Positions 11,035-24,585 are shown, numbered from the stretch's first letter. The stretch: 64,000 bases of DNA from Agroathelia rolfsii (GCA_018343915.1 JABRWF010000002.1:4774001-4838000), one strand, 5' to 3'. The notes: generated from the letters alone by a model not told the origin. Numbers and translations: made by a program.

Positions 11035-12469
11035 GACTGTACAAGCAGCGCTTTAACTTGGATGAAAGCTTCACTGGTATCCGGAGGTCCAAGAGGTTGG
11101 CACAGGTAGCTCTTGCTTCCAATGGGTGCCTTCACATTTTATATATAACTAGTTCAGTCGGCGCTTATCGTAATCATGATACAGGAGCGGATTGCTCGAT
11201 TTGTAACTTGGATGCATCAGCCGCGCACAGCTTCCGCCCCACGGCCTCATTGGCTGCACTTCCACTTGACCAAACCCTGAGATTGTGACATCACGAGCTC
11301 GGTACAATTATTGATGGAAAACCAACATGAGATTACGATGGCTATGATAAGTATCTCTACGATTTGATGTATTTGGGTTATGGCCGACCTGGAGGCCATA
11401 TTGCTTCTGCTAAAAAATGTAATATCACCCGCTGACACATAAATGGGTAACATCTATACAATAGCGACAAATTTTTCTGAGGAGTGTTTTGAGGTGTTAA
11501 TGAAAGGATTTAGCAACATCCCTTCTACGAAGAGGAAATAGTAAGTCTTTGAATTTGACTTTATAGCCTGGCAGCTGGGAAACAGAGATGTTGGTATATT
11601 TACTGATCTCTCCGCCCGATCACAGTGAAGTAGGGGTGCGTTTGGGATCCCACGGTTATAAGCTAGCTTGAGTTTCAAGTCTCTCCAATACGCACTTTGC
11701 CGCCCGAACACAACCGTAGCGTCAGGCTAGTTATACCTAGGCTACGATCGAAAAATAAAGTCACTACTTCGCTGTCGATGAAAGATCCAGCTTAAGCATC
11801 GCCTAGAGGAACACGATATATATATTATCTGAGCCCGACTTGCCAGAGTTAACACCATAGGTGATATAAAATACGAGAAAACTCAGATACGTTAGTTGAT
11901 ATATCAGAGTTGTGACAGGAATGTGATGTGAATGAATGAATAGCTACATCATAATGATGATCATAAAAGTTAATGAGAAGTCATAAGGTAACGAGGAGCG
12001 AGCGGGAGATGTTACTCCCAGTGGCAATGATGTAAGACAACCTAGTATGGCTGTGAGAGTAGACAATAAGACACGCTAATTAAACCCAAGTACAAACTTA
12101 TAGGAGCGCCATTAAATACCTCAACCAGTCTTGGACTATAACAATTGGACAAACGCACACAACAAAGTAACAGAAGATGAACATACAGTAACACGGTGAA
12201 GACGAGTCGACTTATGATTAGATCTCGGAATAGGATACCATTACCTATAGTTGAGAGGCAACTACGGCTTTTATTTTATGTTTAGAGTGTGCATGATATT
12301 TGTCGGACTCGATGACCAACATAAGCAGATTTGTAGCCCTTATGTAGAACCGTGAATTTGTAAGCAGTAGTAGATAATTTCCTTGTCAAAATGGTTAACA
12401 AGACTGATCGGTATATAAATACCAGTAAACGAAACTATGGCCATACACAGAATATAAAAATTTAATTAT
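11035..12469. other. Intergenic, no supported gene
   Basis: Between the starts of copy C and the end of gene E. Short frames on both strands (for example 11058-11288 plus) lack splice support or motifs. The stretch includes the promoter of copy C next to 11034. Nothing else seen. Confidence 0.4.
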
Positions 12470-13670
12470 TTATTCGAACTGGGACATTACACCGGTCGAA
12501 ACGCGCGCAGGACCAGGTGCAACCTCCCAAGGTAGGGTTTTTAGCTCGACATCGTTTATTTCATCGTAGCCCCTAGCATCCAACCAGACTTCTCTAAATA
12601 CGCGACAGGCCATCGCATTCGTGAACACAGTATTTGTCATGGAAAGCGTAGCATGAGGTACAGGTGATTCCAGATGGGAGAGCGAATAAAAGTTGACGGT
12701 GATCATGACGGTGATGGTTGAGCTGCGGGTTATTCAATCAAATAAGTATTGCAAAAGGGAATTACAGAGGAGATAACCAACAAGTAATACAGTTGACTGC
12801 TTCGAAGAATTGTTCGCGCAAGCCCGTGGAGACCTTTTCCGCCGAAAAAAATTTGTATTCTCTCACGTTTGTTATGATGACCGAGTACAAGGTTCCATGT
12901 AATGGCTAAAAAGACCAATGTGTCATAAATTGTGTTGCCAAGTGCACTAGCTGATGCGTGTATCAAGAATTCGTCCACAATACACCAGTCCGTTGGTTTT
13001 ATCCTAACCCCGCGCGTGGAAGATGGTACTAGACAGCAGCAGGCAAGAACAGCCAACCACATTATGCCAAAAGAGAATTGAACTACGCGATTCCCGGAGT
13101 AAATAGCCCATAATCGGAAGTAGAAGAGAGCAGCAGTTGCAGGGACGACGATAACGTAGAAACAGGCGGTTATAATCTCGATAGTAGCACAGTCATGTAT
13201 TGGTGTAACTGGAAGTGTCCCCATTGAGCTGTTCAGACAGAAAAAATGCCCTAGTAAAAATACCCTACATTGAAATATAATGTTTCCCATGACATAGGCT
13301 AGTACGAAGACCCTGTAAGATGGAGATTTTGTCAAGGAGGGGCACGGATTATATCATTAGATCCCAGTACATACCGCGAAACGAAGTAAGTAATGAGTGG
13401 CGGCCCAAATTTGGCATGAGTCCACATTTCCAAGTCGCACCGCAGGCTGATTAACCCATCCCAAGTAAGAGCCTGAAATACATAGTCAAGGACAAACACC
13501 AAGGAGGCCAATAGGTGTCATACCGACAAAGATGCAATACATATGTATCGTGAGACTTGAAGCTGTTGGGCCAGCTGAGGCGATAGAAACACATATGGGA
13601 GAGAAATGCTATTCTCCAAGTTGACCGTGTCGTTGAGTATGCCAGGGCTAGAGCCATCATGTAAGTGCAT
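12470..13670 (-). CDS. DUF6533-like seven-TM protein E
   Basis: complement(join(12470..12722, 12782..13312, 13375..13472, 13524..13670)), 1029 nt, 342 residues. The layout follows gene F: N-terminal helix (YICIASLS), a block with ALTWDGLISL then YFVSRVFVLAYV, and later helices including CFYVIVVPATAALFYFRLW and IYDTLVFLAITWNLVLG. The pattern is that of a large Agaricomycete integral-membrane family (I would name it DUF6533-like); function unknown. Exons 2 and 3 of F (98 and 44 nt) have counterparts of the same length here. However, the 40 bases where F has its third intron read straight through in frame; splicing them out would shift the frame. The C-terminal tail is short (ending VMSQFE). E and F are tandem duplicates. 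The family name is from recall of the motif pattern, so moderate certainty. Confidence 0.7.
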
Positions 13671-14196
13671 ATCACTCGTCAAGTCTCAGATGGATATTGG
13701 TGGTCATGTAGAATGGCAAAGCCAGAAAGTGCCCGCAATGCATTCCAAACATGCCCCGACGGATTCGGAGTTAATGGGTTTGGACAAAATACATCGTTAC
13801 CACGCATTAGCGAGTACGTACAGCGTACATGATGAAACAAGCTGCAGTCCCAGTGCACCGGAAGCAGCGGCAATGTCATGTTCATGACCAAATAATTATA
13901 TAACCAGCGTTACTGTCACGAGTGCTCGCGCTAGCCTCCCGCTCGAACCGGAGTGGTCTCTTTATTGGTTTTTACCCCGGTGTAGCCACCTCCATTTAGG
14001 CTTATTGACCAACAAACAATGGGATGACCACGGTTAAAGCTAGGTAGCTGATCTTGTCAATAATCATTCCGAGAAATAAAAATTAATCCATTACTATTCA
14101 AAACATATCAAAACATACAACAATCGACAAAGACAGTTAGTAAAAATAACTTATGTGCCCGCAACAGTTTCATTTTCCCATCACTCCGCTCAGCGG
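13671..14196. other. Intergenic between tandem genes E and F
   Basis: Promoter side of gene E and 3' flank of gene F. No further gene or motif seen. Confidence 0.4.
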
Positions 14197-15595
14197 CTAA
14201 ACGAAGCTATTTTTTGCAGATTTCTTGGGTATACGAAGAGTCCTTAGACGATCCGCTGCGCTAACGTAACGCAAGGGATATGTATCTCCATCACGAGAAA
14301 CGTACATCTCCTCATCCATCGCCGTACCTTGCCAGCCTTTTGTACTGGACAAATGTGACCCATCGGTGCTGCTCCAGCCTTGAATTGTGGTCCTGCTGCT
14401 TATGCCATCTGGGGCAGGAGCCGCTCTCCACGTGAGACTGTCGTTTATCCCCGGAGGGGGGTCAAGAGCATCGAGCCAGACGTCCCGGAAGACACGAGAC
14501 GCCAAAGCGTTGGCCAGTGCGACATTAGGCACAGTAAGCATGCTATGGAATGGTGCTGGGAGCTTTGAGTCCGAGAGGAGGGCGATCAGCGTGGCCACCA
14601 TGAGAGTCACCGTCGTGCTATCAGCAAAGGCAAAAGCATTAGTGAAAAAAAAGACAATGATGCGTTGAGATCTGAAACTTACAGATAATACAGCTGTCCC
14701 CCCTGCACCAGAGTTTTGGTTATCCTGTAGAGCCCTTTCCCGAAGAAAAAGGCCTTCCACTTATTCTCCCTACCGCGATCGCCAAAAACCAAAAACCACG
14801 AGATAGCGATAAAAACAAGAGTATCATACACCGTATTTGCAATGACGCCGACTGACCCAAAGTGCTTCACGCTGCTCGTGACGCAGAAATCTGTCGGTCC
14901 GATGCGTTTCCCGGACTCGGCAAAAGGTATCATGAGGCATCCGCCAAACACAAACAGCCACATGGCGCCGAAGAGGACTTGGACCCACTTCCGGCCGGAG
15001 TAAACTGCGCGGATGCGGAAGTAAAAAAGCGCAGCGGTACCGGGCCCGCCGAGGGCGTAGAGCGTCGCGATGGCTTTTTGAAGAACGTTGCAGTTGCGCA
15101 TAGGTGCAACTATGAATCGAGAATAGGGTTACATAACCGACCCATGAGGGTTCGCACCAAGCTTTTTACTTGTGCCAAAGAAAGCTTACTTTGAAAAAGT
15201 ACATTTCCGATGATGTAGGCCAAGGTTGAGAACCTGATCCATCTCGTTCGTTAACATCTTTACGACAAGGATTATACCGATGTTGAACATACCTTGCGAC
15301 GTAATAAAAAATCAAGGGAGGCCGCAATCTCCCATGTCGCGTCATTGTGACATCTCCGTTCAAGTTCAGGAGCCAGTCCCAGCTAAATCCCTGATCATGA
15401 TGGGAGTAAAAAGGAAGCTTGTTAGCTACTGAAAGAATGTTTTGGTTGGAAAGGATTGCCCACAGCCAACGTTGCGATGCAGATGTATTGCGATGCCATC
15501 ACCTTTGGGACAACATCAAGAGGTAGATAGGCATATGGACTCGCAAAGTGCTCCGCTAATAGTAGAGCATCGGAGCTCGTCACATTGCCGTCCAT
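14197..15595 (-). CDS. DUF6533-like seven-TM protein F
   Basis: complement(join(14197..14617, 14683..15109, 15190..15233, 15293..15390, 15464..15595)), 1122 nt, 373 residues, all phases agree. It starts MDGNVTSSDALL and has hydrophobic segments at YICIATLA, PLIFYYVARFSTLAYIIG, ATLYALGGPGTAALFYFRI, VLFGAMWLFVFGGCLMI, YDTLVFIAISWFLVFG and VTLMVATLIALL. The hydrophilic tail (about 110 residues) contains the SRVFRDVWLDA motif shared with E (CRVFREVWLDA). Homologous to E in sequence and exon layout, so the pair arose by tandem duplication. Function unknown; predicted integral membrane protein, membrane not known. Confidence 0.75.
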
Positions 15596-17538
15596 GAAGC
15601 GGCGCCAGTACTAGGTCGTTCAGAGCAAGTTGGCCACGAAGCGTGGAGGAGGGTCGGGCGCAGTGCTAGCTAGCCACGGTTGCGCTGGCGAGTTAGCAGA
15701 AGGCAAAAACGAGAGACGGCTGTTAGTAAGTAGTTACCCCGGGGGAACGACGGGCCAGCTTATGGATAGAAGCCATATATGTATTGCATAGGTTACTTGG
15801 ACAACATATCATCGATGCATCATACGGCACCGTGTGCGTATGCTAGCGCTTAGTGGGGATAAGTAACCATAGAAGAATGATCGTGGATTTGATGGAGGAA
15901 GAAAAAAAAGGAGTGAGGATAGGCCCGGCAGTTACTGTCGATGGCGCGAATCAAAAATACCTGGGTATATGCGCACGCATCATGTGTCCCCATCTCTCTT
16001 TCTTGCGCCTATGGCACGTCAGAAGCCTGGCATCTATTGTATCCTACGTGATATAATCGTCATTAGAAGTCTAGAGCATCAGTGTATCGGGCATTCGATA
16101 CACGCATGAAGCGGCACTATTATCATTTGGAATTCCGTTGACATGACTCATGGCCACAATCAAATTGATTGCCAGTGCAATGGTCGGCGCCAGTCAATCC
16201 TTACCTCGTTAGTACATAACAGACGAAACAAGCTACCGCACAAGCATTGCGAAACGGAACTGCCAATACCCCACTCGGGGACTCGGAGATGGTCATCACT
16301 GTCGTCATTATACCCATGCCGGCGCGTCCACCAGCTCAGTCGGTAATCAACAAGCCGACGTCAGTCCGAATGGTAAAGAAGTGATGTGTGCCTTCACTCC
16401 GAGGTTTTCAGGAAAAGGTGACACTGTTACTAATATTTTTACTAGTCACATTACTTTGAGTAAAAGGATTGGTAAAAGTAACCATCATGTGACCGTATTT
16501 TGGTAAGGTCACGTGAGCACTGTTTGTTACCAATCCTATTACCTAAAGTCAGGAGGCTTGCAAAAGTATTGATAGCAATGAGACTTTTATTTGGAAAAAA
16601 AAACTCCGGTGTGATTGCTTGTGACCTGCCTTAATCAAAGTGGCGATAACGGCTTCGGCGGCTCCTATGAAGGAAAGAGAGAGAGAGAGAAACAGCCTGA
16701 GGGAGAAAAAAAAATGAACAAGCGTAGCTATGCGCATGCGGCTCCGGACATGCCACAAACATTTACACCGTGACAAACCCATGGACGAGAACGAGCCAGA
16801 GGAATAAGTATACACTCTCACTCTCCGATCTCAGCGAGTTTCCCAAGCCTGTCAATCACCCAACCTTTCCCCGTCTCTAGCGACAAAGTTGAGATATAAA
16901 AGGGGAAAGAAACAGAAAAGTTGATCAAATGATTGATTCAGGGGATCTCCGGAAGGTGTTCAAGGACTCGAGCTCGGAATGCACCCAGCAGCCTGACTTT
17001 TGGACTTGGCAGCTGTTGTAGGTGTGTGAAATAGTCATGGGTGCTGCTGTCATCGACATTATCCGAGAGATCCTCCTCCCTCCCCACTACGCACGCATGC
17101 AGAGACGACGTATCGTCAGGAACGGGGCATGGTTTTTCTTGCCAAGGCGACAACTAAACACGGCCATATTCGGGAAAACATGGATATGCAGAGATAGCGA
17201 TAGGAAATATACCGTAAGAATGCATATAGGAAAATCACGGAATGTGAGATTACTTCAAGTTTGGTACGGATCAAATTGAGCAAGGCAGATCAACAGTAAC
17301 ACATTCAGCTAGGGAGAGGGAGGGAGGAACATACCGGAGGGGGATCATGAGCGAGGTAAAAACCCGTACATCACATCATGCCACCACCTTCATTAATTTT
17401 CACACACGTCAACACAGAAAAAAAAATCAGACGAACGGGGGATGATGTATGTTGTTATAGGTATCTGTTTCCACTGTTATTATGCGTTTGTGTGTATGTG
17501 TAGAGGAGTGGATTGAAGGCAGTAGATCGACGAGGGCG
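15596..17538. other. Intergenic, simple repeat and small inverted repeat
   Basis: No supported gene. Contains a short (GA)n tract near 16677-16691 and a 16-base inverted repeat with one mismatch: 16463-16478 (gtaaaaggattggtaa) against 16528-16543, enclosing an E-box-like cacgtg near 16512. The part near 17300-17538 is presumably the 3' region of the next gene. Confidence 0.45.
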
Positions 17539-20369
17539 CTATCGCCAAATTCGGGGGGTTAACGCATATCCACTAGCACCACCAGTCCCTCTTTCTCTTT
17601 CTCTACTCCATTGTGCTCCATTGTCACCATCATCCACCACCATCGCCTCCACAGGCATAGGTAGTGGGTCGACGACCCAATTGCACGGCTTGCTGAGCGT
17701 CATCACCATCTGTTCCTGCTGCTTATGCTTCTCTATATCACCCAAAGCCCCTGCATCACCACCATTTCTGTCGTAGCGCGCCCTCCGTCCGGTGGGGTTG
17801 ATGTTCACGCGCGCAGGACCATCAGAGTGTGTATCCATGTGTGCCGCGGTCGTTGGCGTGAAGAGCATAGAAGGTGGTGTTGCTGTCGACGATGATGGCG
17901 AGAACGAAGAACGCAAGAGGGACGAAGGTCGGAGTAAACCCCGCGATTCGCGCCAGCGGAGATAGTCATCGAGGATGAAGGTGGCATTGTTACTCCCAGC
18001 ACTATTAGTGCTTCTGCCGCCCTGTTGTAATTGCTGTTGGTCGGATTCACTATCCGTATCATTCACAGCTGCAAAAAAAGGGGAAATTTATGAAAGGATT
18101 AATAGTTAAAAGGGGAGAAGAAGAAAAAATCACGTCAGATAATCGAAATTTCATACGGGTCAAGGAATTTTTTGCACCAGAGCACTTACCATCCGCACGA
18201 AGATCACTCAACAGCCTCGCGCGCAGATTCGTACGGAAGCTGTTACCGTTGTCTCCTTCGCCTCCACCAGCACCAGCACCACCTTGAGCTGCAAGCGAAC
18301 TTCTTCCAGGCTGAGAAGTGAAAGAAGGCGTGTTATTCTCCCCTTCAGACGACCACCAAGTCCAATCGTCCGTGTTGATTCTATGCCAGACCTCATCCCC
18401 GTTTGCGTCGAACCGTCTACGAACGACATACGGCGGCGCACGCCCATGCTGTTGCTGCGACGGCCAGGATTGTAGTGATGGAAGTGGTGACAACGAACCA
18501 GAACCAGATGGGTCGGAGGGGTGATTTGCCCAAGGTGGAATAAACCCTGGAACGTTGGCCGGATCAGAAGTAAATTGGTCCCTGTTATTGCTGTTATTGT
18601 TGTTGTTATTATCACCAATAGTACCAACACTCCCTGCCCGCCTCCGGGACAACACACCACTCTGAAGCGGCGGCACCGCAACTCCATTCTGCGCTTGTTG
18701 GTGCGCCTGTACTTGCGCACCAAGCTGGCGTACCTGGTTCCGCCTCAGAATTGCCTCCGGGCGTGCATTCGGGATGCGTGGCGCCATCGGTGGCTGCGGT
18801 TGGGATTGTGGCTGGGGCGACGATGGTGATGGTGACGGTAGCAATGCAGGCGAAGGGGAGGACGACAACGACGACGATGAACCACCACCAAAGAGATCGC
18901 GAAGGACACCGGGGCGCGTGATGATGATAGCGAGAGTGTTACCGCTGCTACCACTACCGCCACCGCCAGAGGACGACGGTCCATCGCCAAAGACACCATT
19001 TTCACCTCCCTCACCTTCGATGCCCAGCTGCTGCCTACGATAGATCGTCTCGGAGTACCGCGCACTCTCGAGGAGCCGGTGGAGCATCGAGTCGCGCGTA
19101 GTGTTTGACCCGGCGGCGGTCATAGTAAACCCTGGAGCGCTGGCGTCGCCACTAGTCCAGGACGTGTTCCACGGACCATATGTATTAATGTTATTGAGAC
19201 TACTGCCAACAGCAGAGCTACTAGAGGAGGAGGTAGTGCCAGAGGGGGACTGAGGGCCTTGGGCAAGGCGTGCGGCGACGCGCCGACCGAGCGTCGTTGA
19301 TCCATCGTCGGGGGCGTCGGACCGTCGGCGATAGCGGTCGCGCCATGGGACACGGGGCACGACGGGCGGGGGAGGCGAGGTCGTGGAGGCAAGAGGTGAT
19401 GGGTTGGCACGCTGGCTCTCGAGGTACAACGGCGGGTTGGGGTTGGGTAAAGATGGTGTGGATGTCGCATTGTTGTTGTTGTTATCGTTCATAGCTGTAG
19501 TACTAGTACTATTGCTGTCTGATAGTGGCCAAATAGGTACGGGGCCCATCAGCGAGGGCCGTCTTGACACATTCTGTGTGTCATTATTAGTCGAAGCGCG
19601 GGCTCTCGAGGCCTCAAAGCCTTCCAGCCTCTGCATGACGCGCTCGGGCAACATGGACCTGAGACGCTGCATATGCCGCCTCAGATTGTCCTCGAACACT
19701 CTATCGCCATCGTCAGGATTGTCAGAGAGCACGATGGCTCGGTGCGCAGGCGCCATTCTGTTGTTATCTTCTCCACCGACGCTGTTACTACCGACACTAC
19801 TGCCACCCATACGGAGATTGGAACCACCACCACTCCTAGACGTCATTGCATTACCACGGCCAGGTCTACTATCATCGGCATCGGCATCAGTTGCAGAGTC
19901 CGCTCGTTGTGTCAGAGAATGATGATTTGTACTGGGTGGTAGACGGCTATCAAGTTCCCTTATCTGCGCCAGCAGCTCCGCGATACGGTTGTGTGCCGCC
20001 TCAATGGTGGCAGATGCGCGCTGGAGGATAGCCTCGGGCTCCTGCGAGCTGGTGACGGCATTGGTCCCGTTCGTCAGGGCCGTCGTCCTAGCGCCTTCAA
20101 CATCATCGAGTGGGTTTGCAGCCTCTTCGCCTGTGGGTGTGCCAGGCTCGCTAGTACCGGTAGAGTCGAGCGCGTCTGCGAGGGTGTTTATGGCGTCGAC
20201 GACGGTTTCGACGACGTCATGTGCGCTGTCTACGCTTTCAAGAACTGTGGCAGGGCTTCTACTAGTGCGTATAGTTCTTTGCTCAGATGGGGGTGTTGTT
20301 CTGGCACCAGGCGAGTCGCCGGTGCCGTTTGTAGTGCGAGGTAGGTGGTGGTCAGCCAGGATGTCGGTA
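17539..20369 (-). CDS. Large Ser/Asn/Pro-rich protein of unknown function, 5' end open
   Basis: Two exons are clear: complement(join(17539..18068, 18190..20369)), joined in phase (GCGGAT-G / CT-GTG). From the acceptor at 20369 the frame is open for about 902 residues; the first in-frame ATG is at 19846 (728 residues), but the frame upstream is also coding-like (ILQRASATIEAAHNRIAELL, a likely amphipathic helix), so the true start is probably in an upstream exon I cannot fix. The protein is low complexity: poly-Asn, poly-Ser, Gly- and Pro-rich runs. More ordered patches are LRRHMQRLRSMLPERVMQRL and FRTNLRARLLSDLRADG. The C-terminal part (FILDDYLRWRESRGLLRPS) may be a conserved short motif. No domain recognised, no signal peptide or membrane segment. 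Possibly a nuclear or regulatory scaffold; that is inference. Confidence 0.6.
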
Positions 20370-21935
20370 CTGTGTAAAACTAGAGTCGAGATGAGAAAGA
20401 AAGATCAAGCAAGCTATCCGGAATGCAGGCCGCTTTGAGGGTGTATGAAAGGCCTTGCAAGATAAGGAGAGCTTTTTATTAAGAGGTAGAGACCATGATG
20501 ATGATGATGATGAACTTGAAGGTCAGCAATAACCCAGCGCTACCCAGCGCTAGTCAGCAACGGCGCGACAGACGCTCTCGGATATGATAATTATCGTCAC
20601 AGCTATTACTCTACTCGACTTCAAACTATTTATTTGCACCAATGCTACATTCATGAGAACAAGAAAGAAAAAACTGTGCATTCACGGGATAGTTGACCAG
20701 CTGTAATAAATTCCATATTATCGACTGCGTAAGCGAGTCCGGCGGGCATTCCGGTAGAAATCCCTGTGTTCATTTGTCGTCACTTCCGATGATGTTCCCA
20801 AAGCGTACCGTAGATCCGAAAGTAAATACAGTCGACTCTGTCTTCACTCTTCCGCTCTTATTTTGTAATCATAGGCTATATAGGTATGTAGTCTTACTAT
20901 CCCGAAAAATTAGTACATGTACAAGAGGAAGCCGGAGCCTCCGAAGAATATCAATTTAGACAGAGTCGACCATAATTCCAAAAAAGCGAGAGGACAACGG
21001 CAAGGCGCTCCGGAAGAGTGTCACTCGCCAATGGGCATATGATGCATATACGTACATACTTGTACGTACTACAAGACGCATGAGGTTAATCAATGGTAAC
21101 TGAACACAGCATACATGTACGTCATAACTACATTCGCGCACACACGCAATTTATTATCGTGTGAGGCTACCACTGTACATCTACATCATTTACAATCGTC
21201 AGCTATATGCATAGACAAGAAAGTGTGCTGCATATGTGGATGAGGAAAAAAAAACAATACAGATGTCAACAGCCAAAGAAAGAGTTTAGCAGCACAAAGA
21301 TAATTGCTTGTACAACAAACAGACAGTCCACATGCGGCTCCCGGGGGTGAGACGGAGGTTGGGAGGAGGAGGAAGAGGTGAGAGAGGGGTCCATGAAACC
21401 GGCATGGACTCAGGTGAGGAGGCTGGTTGACAGCTCACAGCATGTCAGACGAACCAACAAAGTGGCGAATAAAATGCTGATTATAGCTACGTTTACACGT
21501 CCAACAACACTAGAAGAAAACTATGCAATGAGCTACGGTCACCAAAATAAGAGGGCGAGATAAGGAAGGAAGGAACGTACCTTGGTAGGAAACGCAGCAC
21601 AGCAAGAGGAACACCATATCCGGATGGCATCCACCAGCCATCCAAGGACAATACATATCTACATCGGGCACACGTATGCATCGTGTATCCCACACATCCT
21701 ACAACAGGCATCATGACATACACGTGTGACTGTCCATAATACTCAAACCGAAGACGGTGAGTGTGTGTGGGGGGGGGCGGAGGGTAAGGAGAGAAAGGAG
21801 AGGGGTATAACAACGAAACTCCCGTACAACAAACGACACAATAACGCCAACAACACACATACAACAGCATCACATCCACGGACAACACGTTCCCGAGAAA
21901 CCCGCTCGGGAACGAACGTAGCCGCCCTGCGACTA
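20370..21935. other. Intergenic; probable first exon and promoter of the gene above
   Basis: The upstream exon(s) of the Ser/Asn-rich gene should lie in the first few hundred bases, but no ATG frame joins the acceptor at 20370 unambiguously. A (CAT)6-type repeat is at about 20501-20519. The remainder is 3' flank of the next minus-strand gene, with a G-run near 21769. No other gene seen. Confidence 0.4.
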
Positions 21936-24018
21936 CTACGGCCCAGCACCGCCAACAACGACTCTCGCCACCGTCTCCTGAGGCGACGACGGACCAAAGC
22001 TGGCCATACATCGATTTCGACTCCCACTGCGCACCATCGGCACTGTACCTACGCGCACGGGCGACTTAGGCATGGGAGATACAGGTGACTTGCCGACGAC
22101 GAAACTGGTGCCGCCACGGCGGGGATAAGGCGACCGAGGCGACACTGCCAGTGCGGACGACGGTACTGATGCCGATGTCGACGCGAAGCTCACATTACTC
22201 TCCAGTCTAGTGCGGGCGTGGGCATGGGCATACATTGATGGTGCGCTGAGTGGGTACGGTCCGGGGATGTTGAGGTTGAGTGTCAGGCGTGTGCGTGAGG
22301 CCGGGATCGTCAGCGGTCTTGGCGACGAAGGTAGGCTGACACGGGAAGAGGTAGATGCTACCGAGCTGGAACGCGAGCGTAGGCTGGCGGTATCACTTCC
22401 TCGCTTCTCTACTGCCCCTGCCACTGGAGCGCTACTGCCACCCAGGGGTAGTGGTCCAGATATCACTGGACGTCGAGACACGGAAGATAACGAGGAGGAA
22501 GATGAGGAGGAAGATAGCGAGGACAGCGAGGAAGATACGGGTTTGGTAACGGTGCGCAGGAGCCACTTCTTCACCGTGCGCGCAGTTTGCGTGAGCGAGG
22601 TCGACGGCTTACTACGGCGCGCGTTGGTATGCGTGTTCGCGTCCGTTACGCGATCGTGATCAGTGCCATCATCTTCATCTTCACCATGTTCTATAACTTC
22701 TTCGACTTGTTGCCCTTCGATGTGCTCCATCACAAGCGGCTCTTCCACGATCTCCTGAATCTCTATCTCTTCTCCTTCATGCATTCCAAATACCGCCTCC
22801 ATACCCTCCTCCTCTTCCTCCTCTGCTCTCGTCAGCATATCGCTCACTTTCCCCATCCCTTCACCGTTATCTTCGTCATCGTCGTCCGAAGACTCGCTCT
22901 CCGACGCCCACACCACATCGGTATGCACAATCGGGATCTCCGCGAACCGGACCGACTTGGCCGTCGAATTCTTCGTCGAGATCGACGCCGAGCGGCGCAT
23001 CGTCCTCCCCACCATCGCATGGGCCACGACCACAGCCGTCGCGGTCGGTTTGACACCCAGACGCGAGTGCGACTGCTTCATGCATGAAGGGTAGGTGTAC
23101 GTCGGCGCGCACGTCTTCAATACGGACGTAGACGAGGGCGCGGTGGATTTCGAGGCGAATGTTGAGCTGGAGGTGGCCGTTGTTGTGGTCGATGTTGACG
23201 CGGCGGATGCGTCCGAGGGGAGGCGGAGGTGTGATAGGCTGCGGGGTGAGGAGGGGAATGGGGATAGTGTTTCTGGCGCTGTTTGCGGTGGCACGGTCAA
23301 GGTCAAGGCGGGGGTGGGTGTTGGTAATACGCTGCTGCTGGGTGCAGGCATGGCAAAGCTAGGGTCGACGACGCTCGCGCGCGAGCGGCACCGGCGTAAG
23401 GGAACAAATGACGGGGACGAGGAGGGCCAGGTAAGGAAGGACCCTGAGCCGGACCCAGACCCCGTCACGTCGGTTTGCGATAGAGCTGAGCAAACTGAGG
23501 ACGAGCGCGAACGGTTGCGCTTGATGCGGATGGTGTTGTTGTAGAGTGGCTGCGGACGAGAGATACGGGATGACTGAGTACGTTAGGGGAGTGGTTTTAA
23601 ACAAAATGACCTCAGGATTTGAGATGTGGATAGGAAATGGAATAAAAATACCTCTTCACAGCTTGAAAGGGTGCCAGAGCCCGAGGCGGGGGCGGTCTGG
23701 CTTACGAGACCATCTGGAGAGCTGTACACCTGTGATTGTGGGATGCTAAGCGTTGAGAATGATGCACTTCATCTTAGCATAGTAGGTAGGCGTGCACACA
23801 CAATGTATTCTGGAACGTCAGGTAATGCCTCACAGAGTGTGGACATGTGTTCACTCAAAGACTGCATAAGAAACAAAGAACAGGTCGTTCAGCATCCTCC
23901 AAGAACAAAGAAGAGCTCATGAGGCTTGGTAGCCAGAGAGGGCATGAGTGCATACCGAGGTGCTGTCATTGTGCTCAAACAACCTCGAACCTACGGCGGA
24001 TTGCAGGTACGTGCTCAT
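21936..24018 (-). CDS. Ser-rich acidic protein of unknown function, 612 aa
   Basis: complement(join(21936..23573, 23652..23729, 23802..23861, 23956..24018)), 1839 nt. All introns are GT-AG and phase 0. The start (MSTYLQSAVGSRLFE) was chosen because it opens a 21-codon exon leading in phase into the next (SLSEHMSTLCEALPDVPEYI). The N-terminal 60 residues look ordered; most of the rest is Ser/Thr/Pro-rich. Near the middle is KSVRFAEIPIVH, a basic-hydrophobic motif of the kind found in conserved short regulatory segments, followed by a strongly acidic stretch (SESESSDDDDEDN, EEEEEE). The C-terminal third has many SP and RS dipeptides (possible phosphorylation sites). No signal peptide, membrane segment or catalytic motif. 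Function unknown. Confidence 0.65.
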
Positions 24019-24585
24019 GATGATTTCGGGACTGAAACGAACTAAGCGTAGCACAAGACGCTGGTGTTACGAGTAGAGAGACTGATGTGCTTGAGGTCGT
24101 CTAGAGGACAAGCACAGAGTAATAATACCAAAGGATGATGATCAAGGGTGTTTCAGACGAAAGGAGCCTGTCATGGGCCTACTCATGAGTTTATATATAC
24201 AACTACTGCACACGTACACCGCATGTGGCCCACGGAGATTTCCCGTGTAAGCGTTGAGGAAGGAGGCGCCGCCGATGAGTGGGCATTGGGCATAATGAGC
24301 AATGATGCTGTAAGGCCATCAGGGCAAGCGTGCCAGGTGGTAAGTGCGTGTTTTCATCGAAGCGGTAAAAGCCCGGTCCGACGAGACCGGAGAGACAATA
24401 TTTGCCCATTGGAAAAGGAATTGCATTGGAAGGAGTTGTAATTACCGACAGAACGGTATTATTAGATACAGAACTGACAGAACACTAGTCAGCCTTTTTC
24501 TGAAGAGGTCATTTTTATAAGGAGGAATAATAGCCAACCTACAGAAAAATTTAATCTATTGGGAAGGAAAAATAGCAGAAGAGTA
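24019..24585. other. Intergenic
   Basis: Promoter side of the Ser-rich gene and 3' flank of the mL43 gene. No additional gene seen. Confidence 0.4.

Noticed and set aside
11058..11288. Open frame of 76 codons starting MDESFTGIRRSKRLAQ
   Set aside because: No homology recognised and no supporting splice sites; too short to call.
18208..20438. Several long open frames on both strands over the Ser/Asn-rich gene
   Set aside because: They arise from GC-rich low-complexity codon repeats; only the minus frame given has a phase-matched intron.
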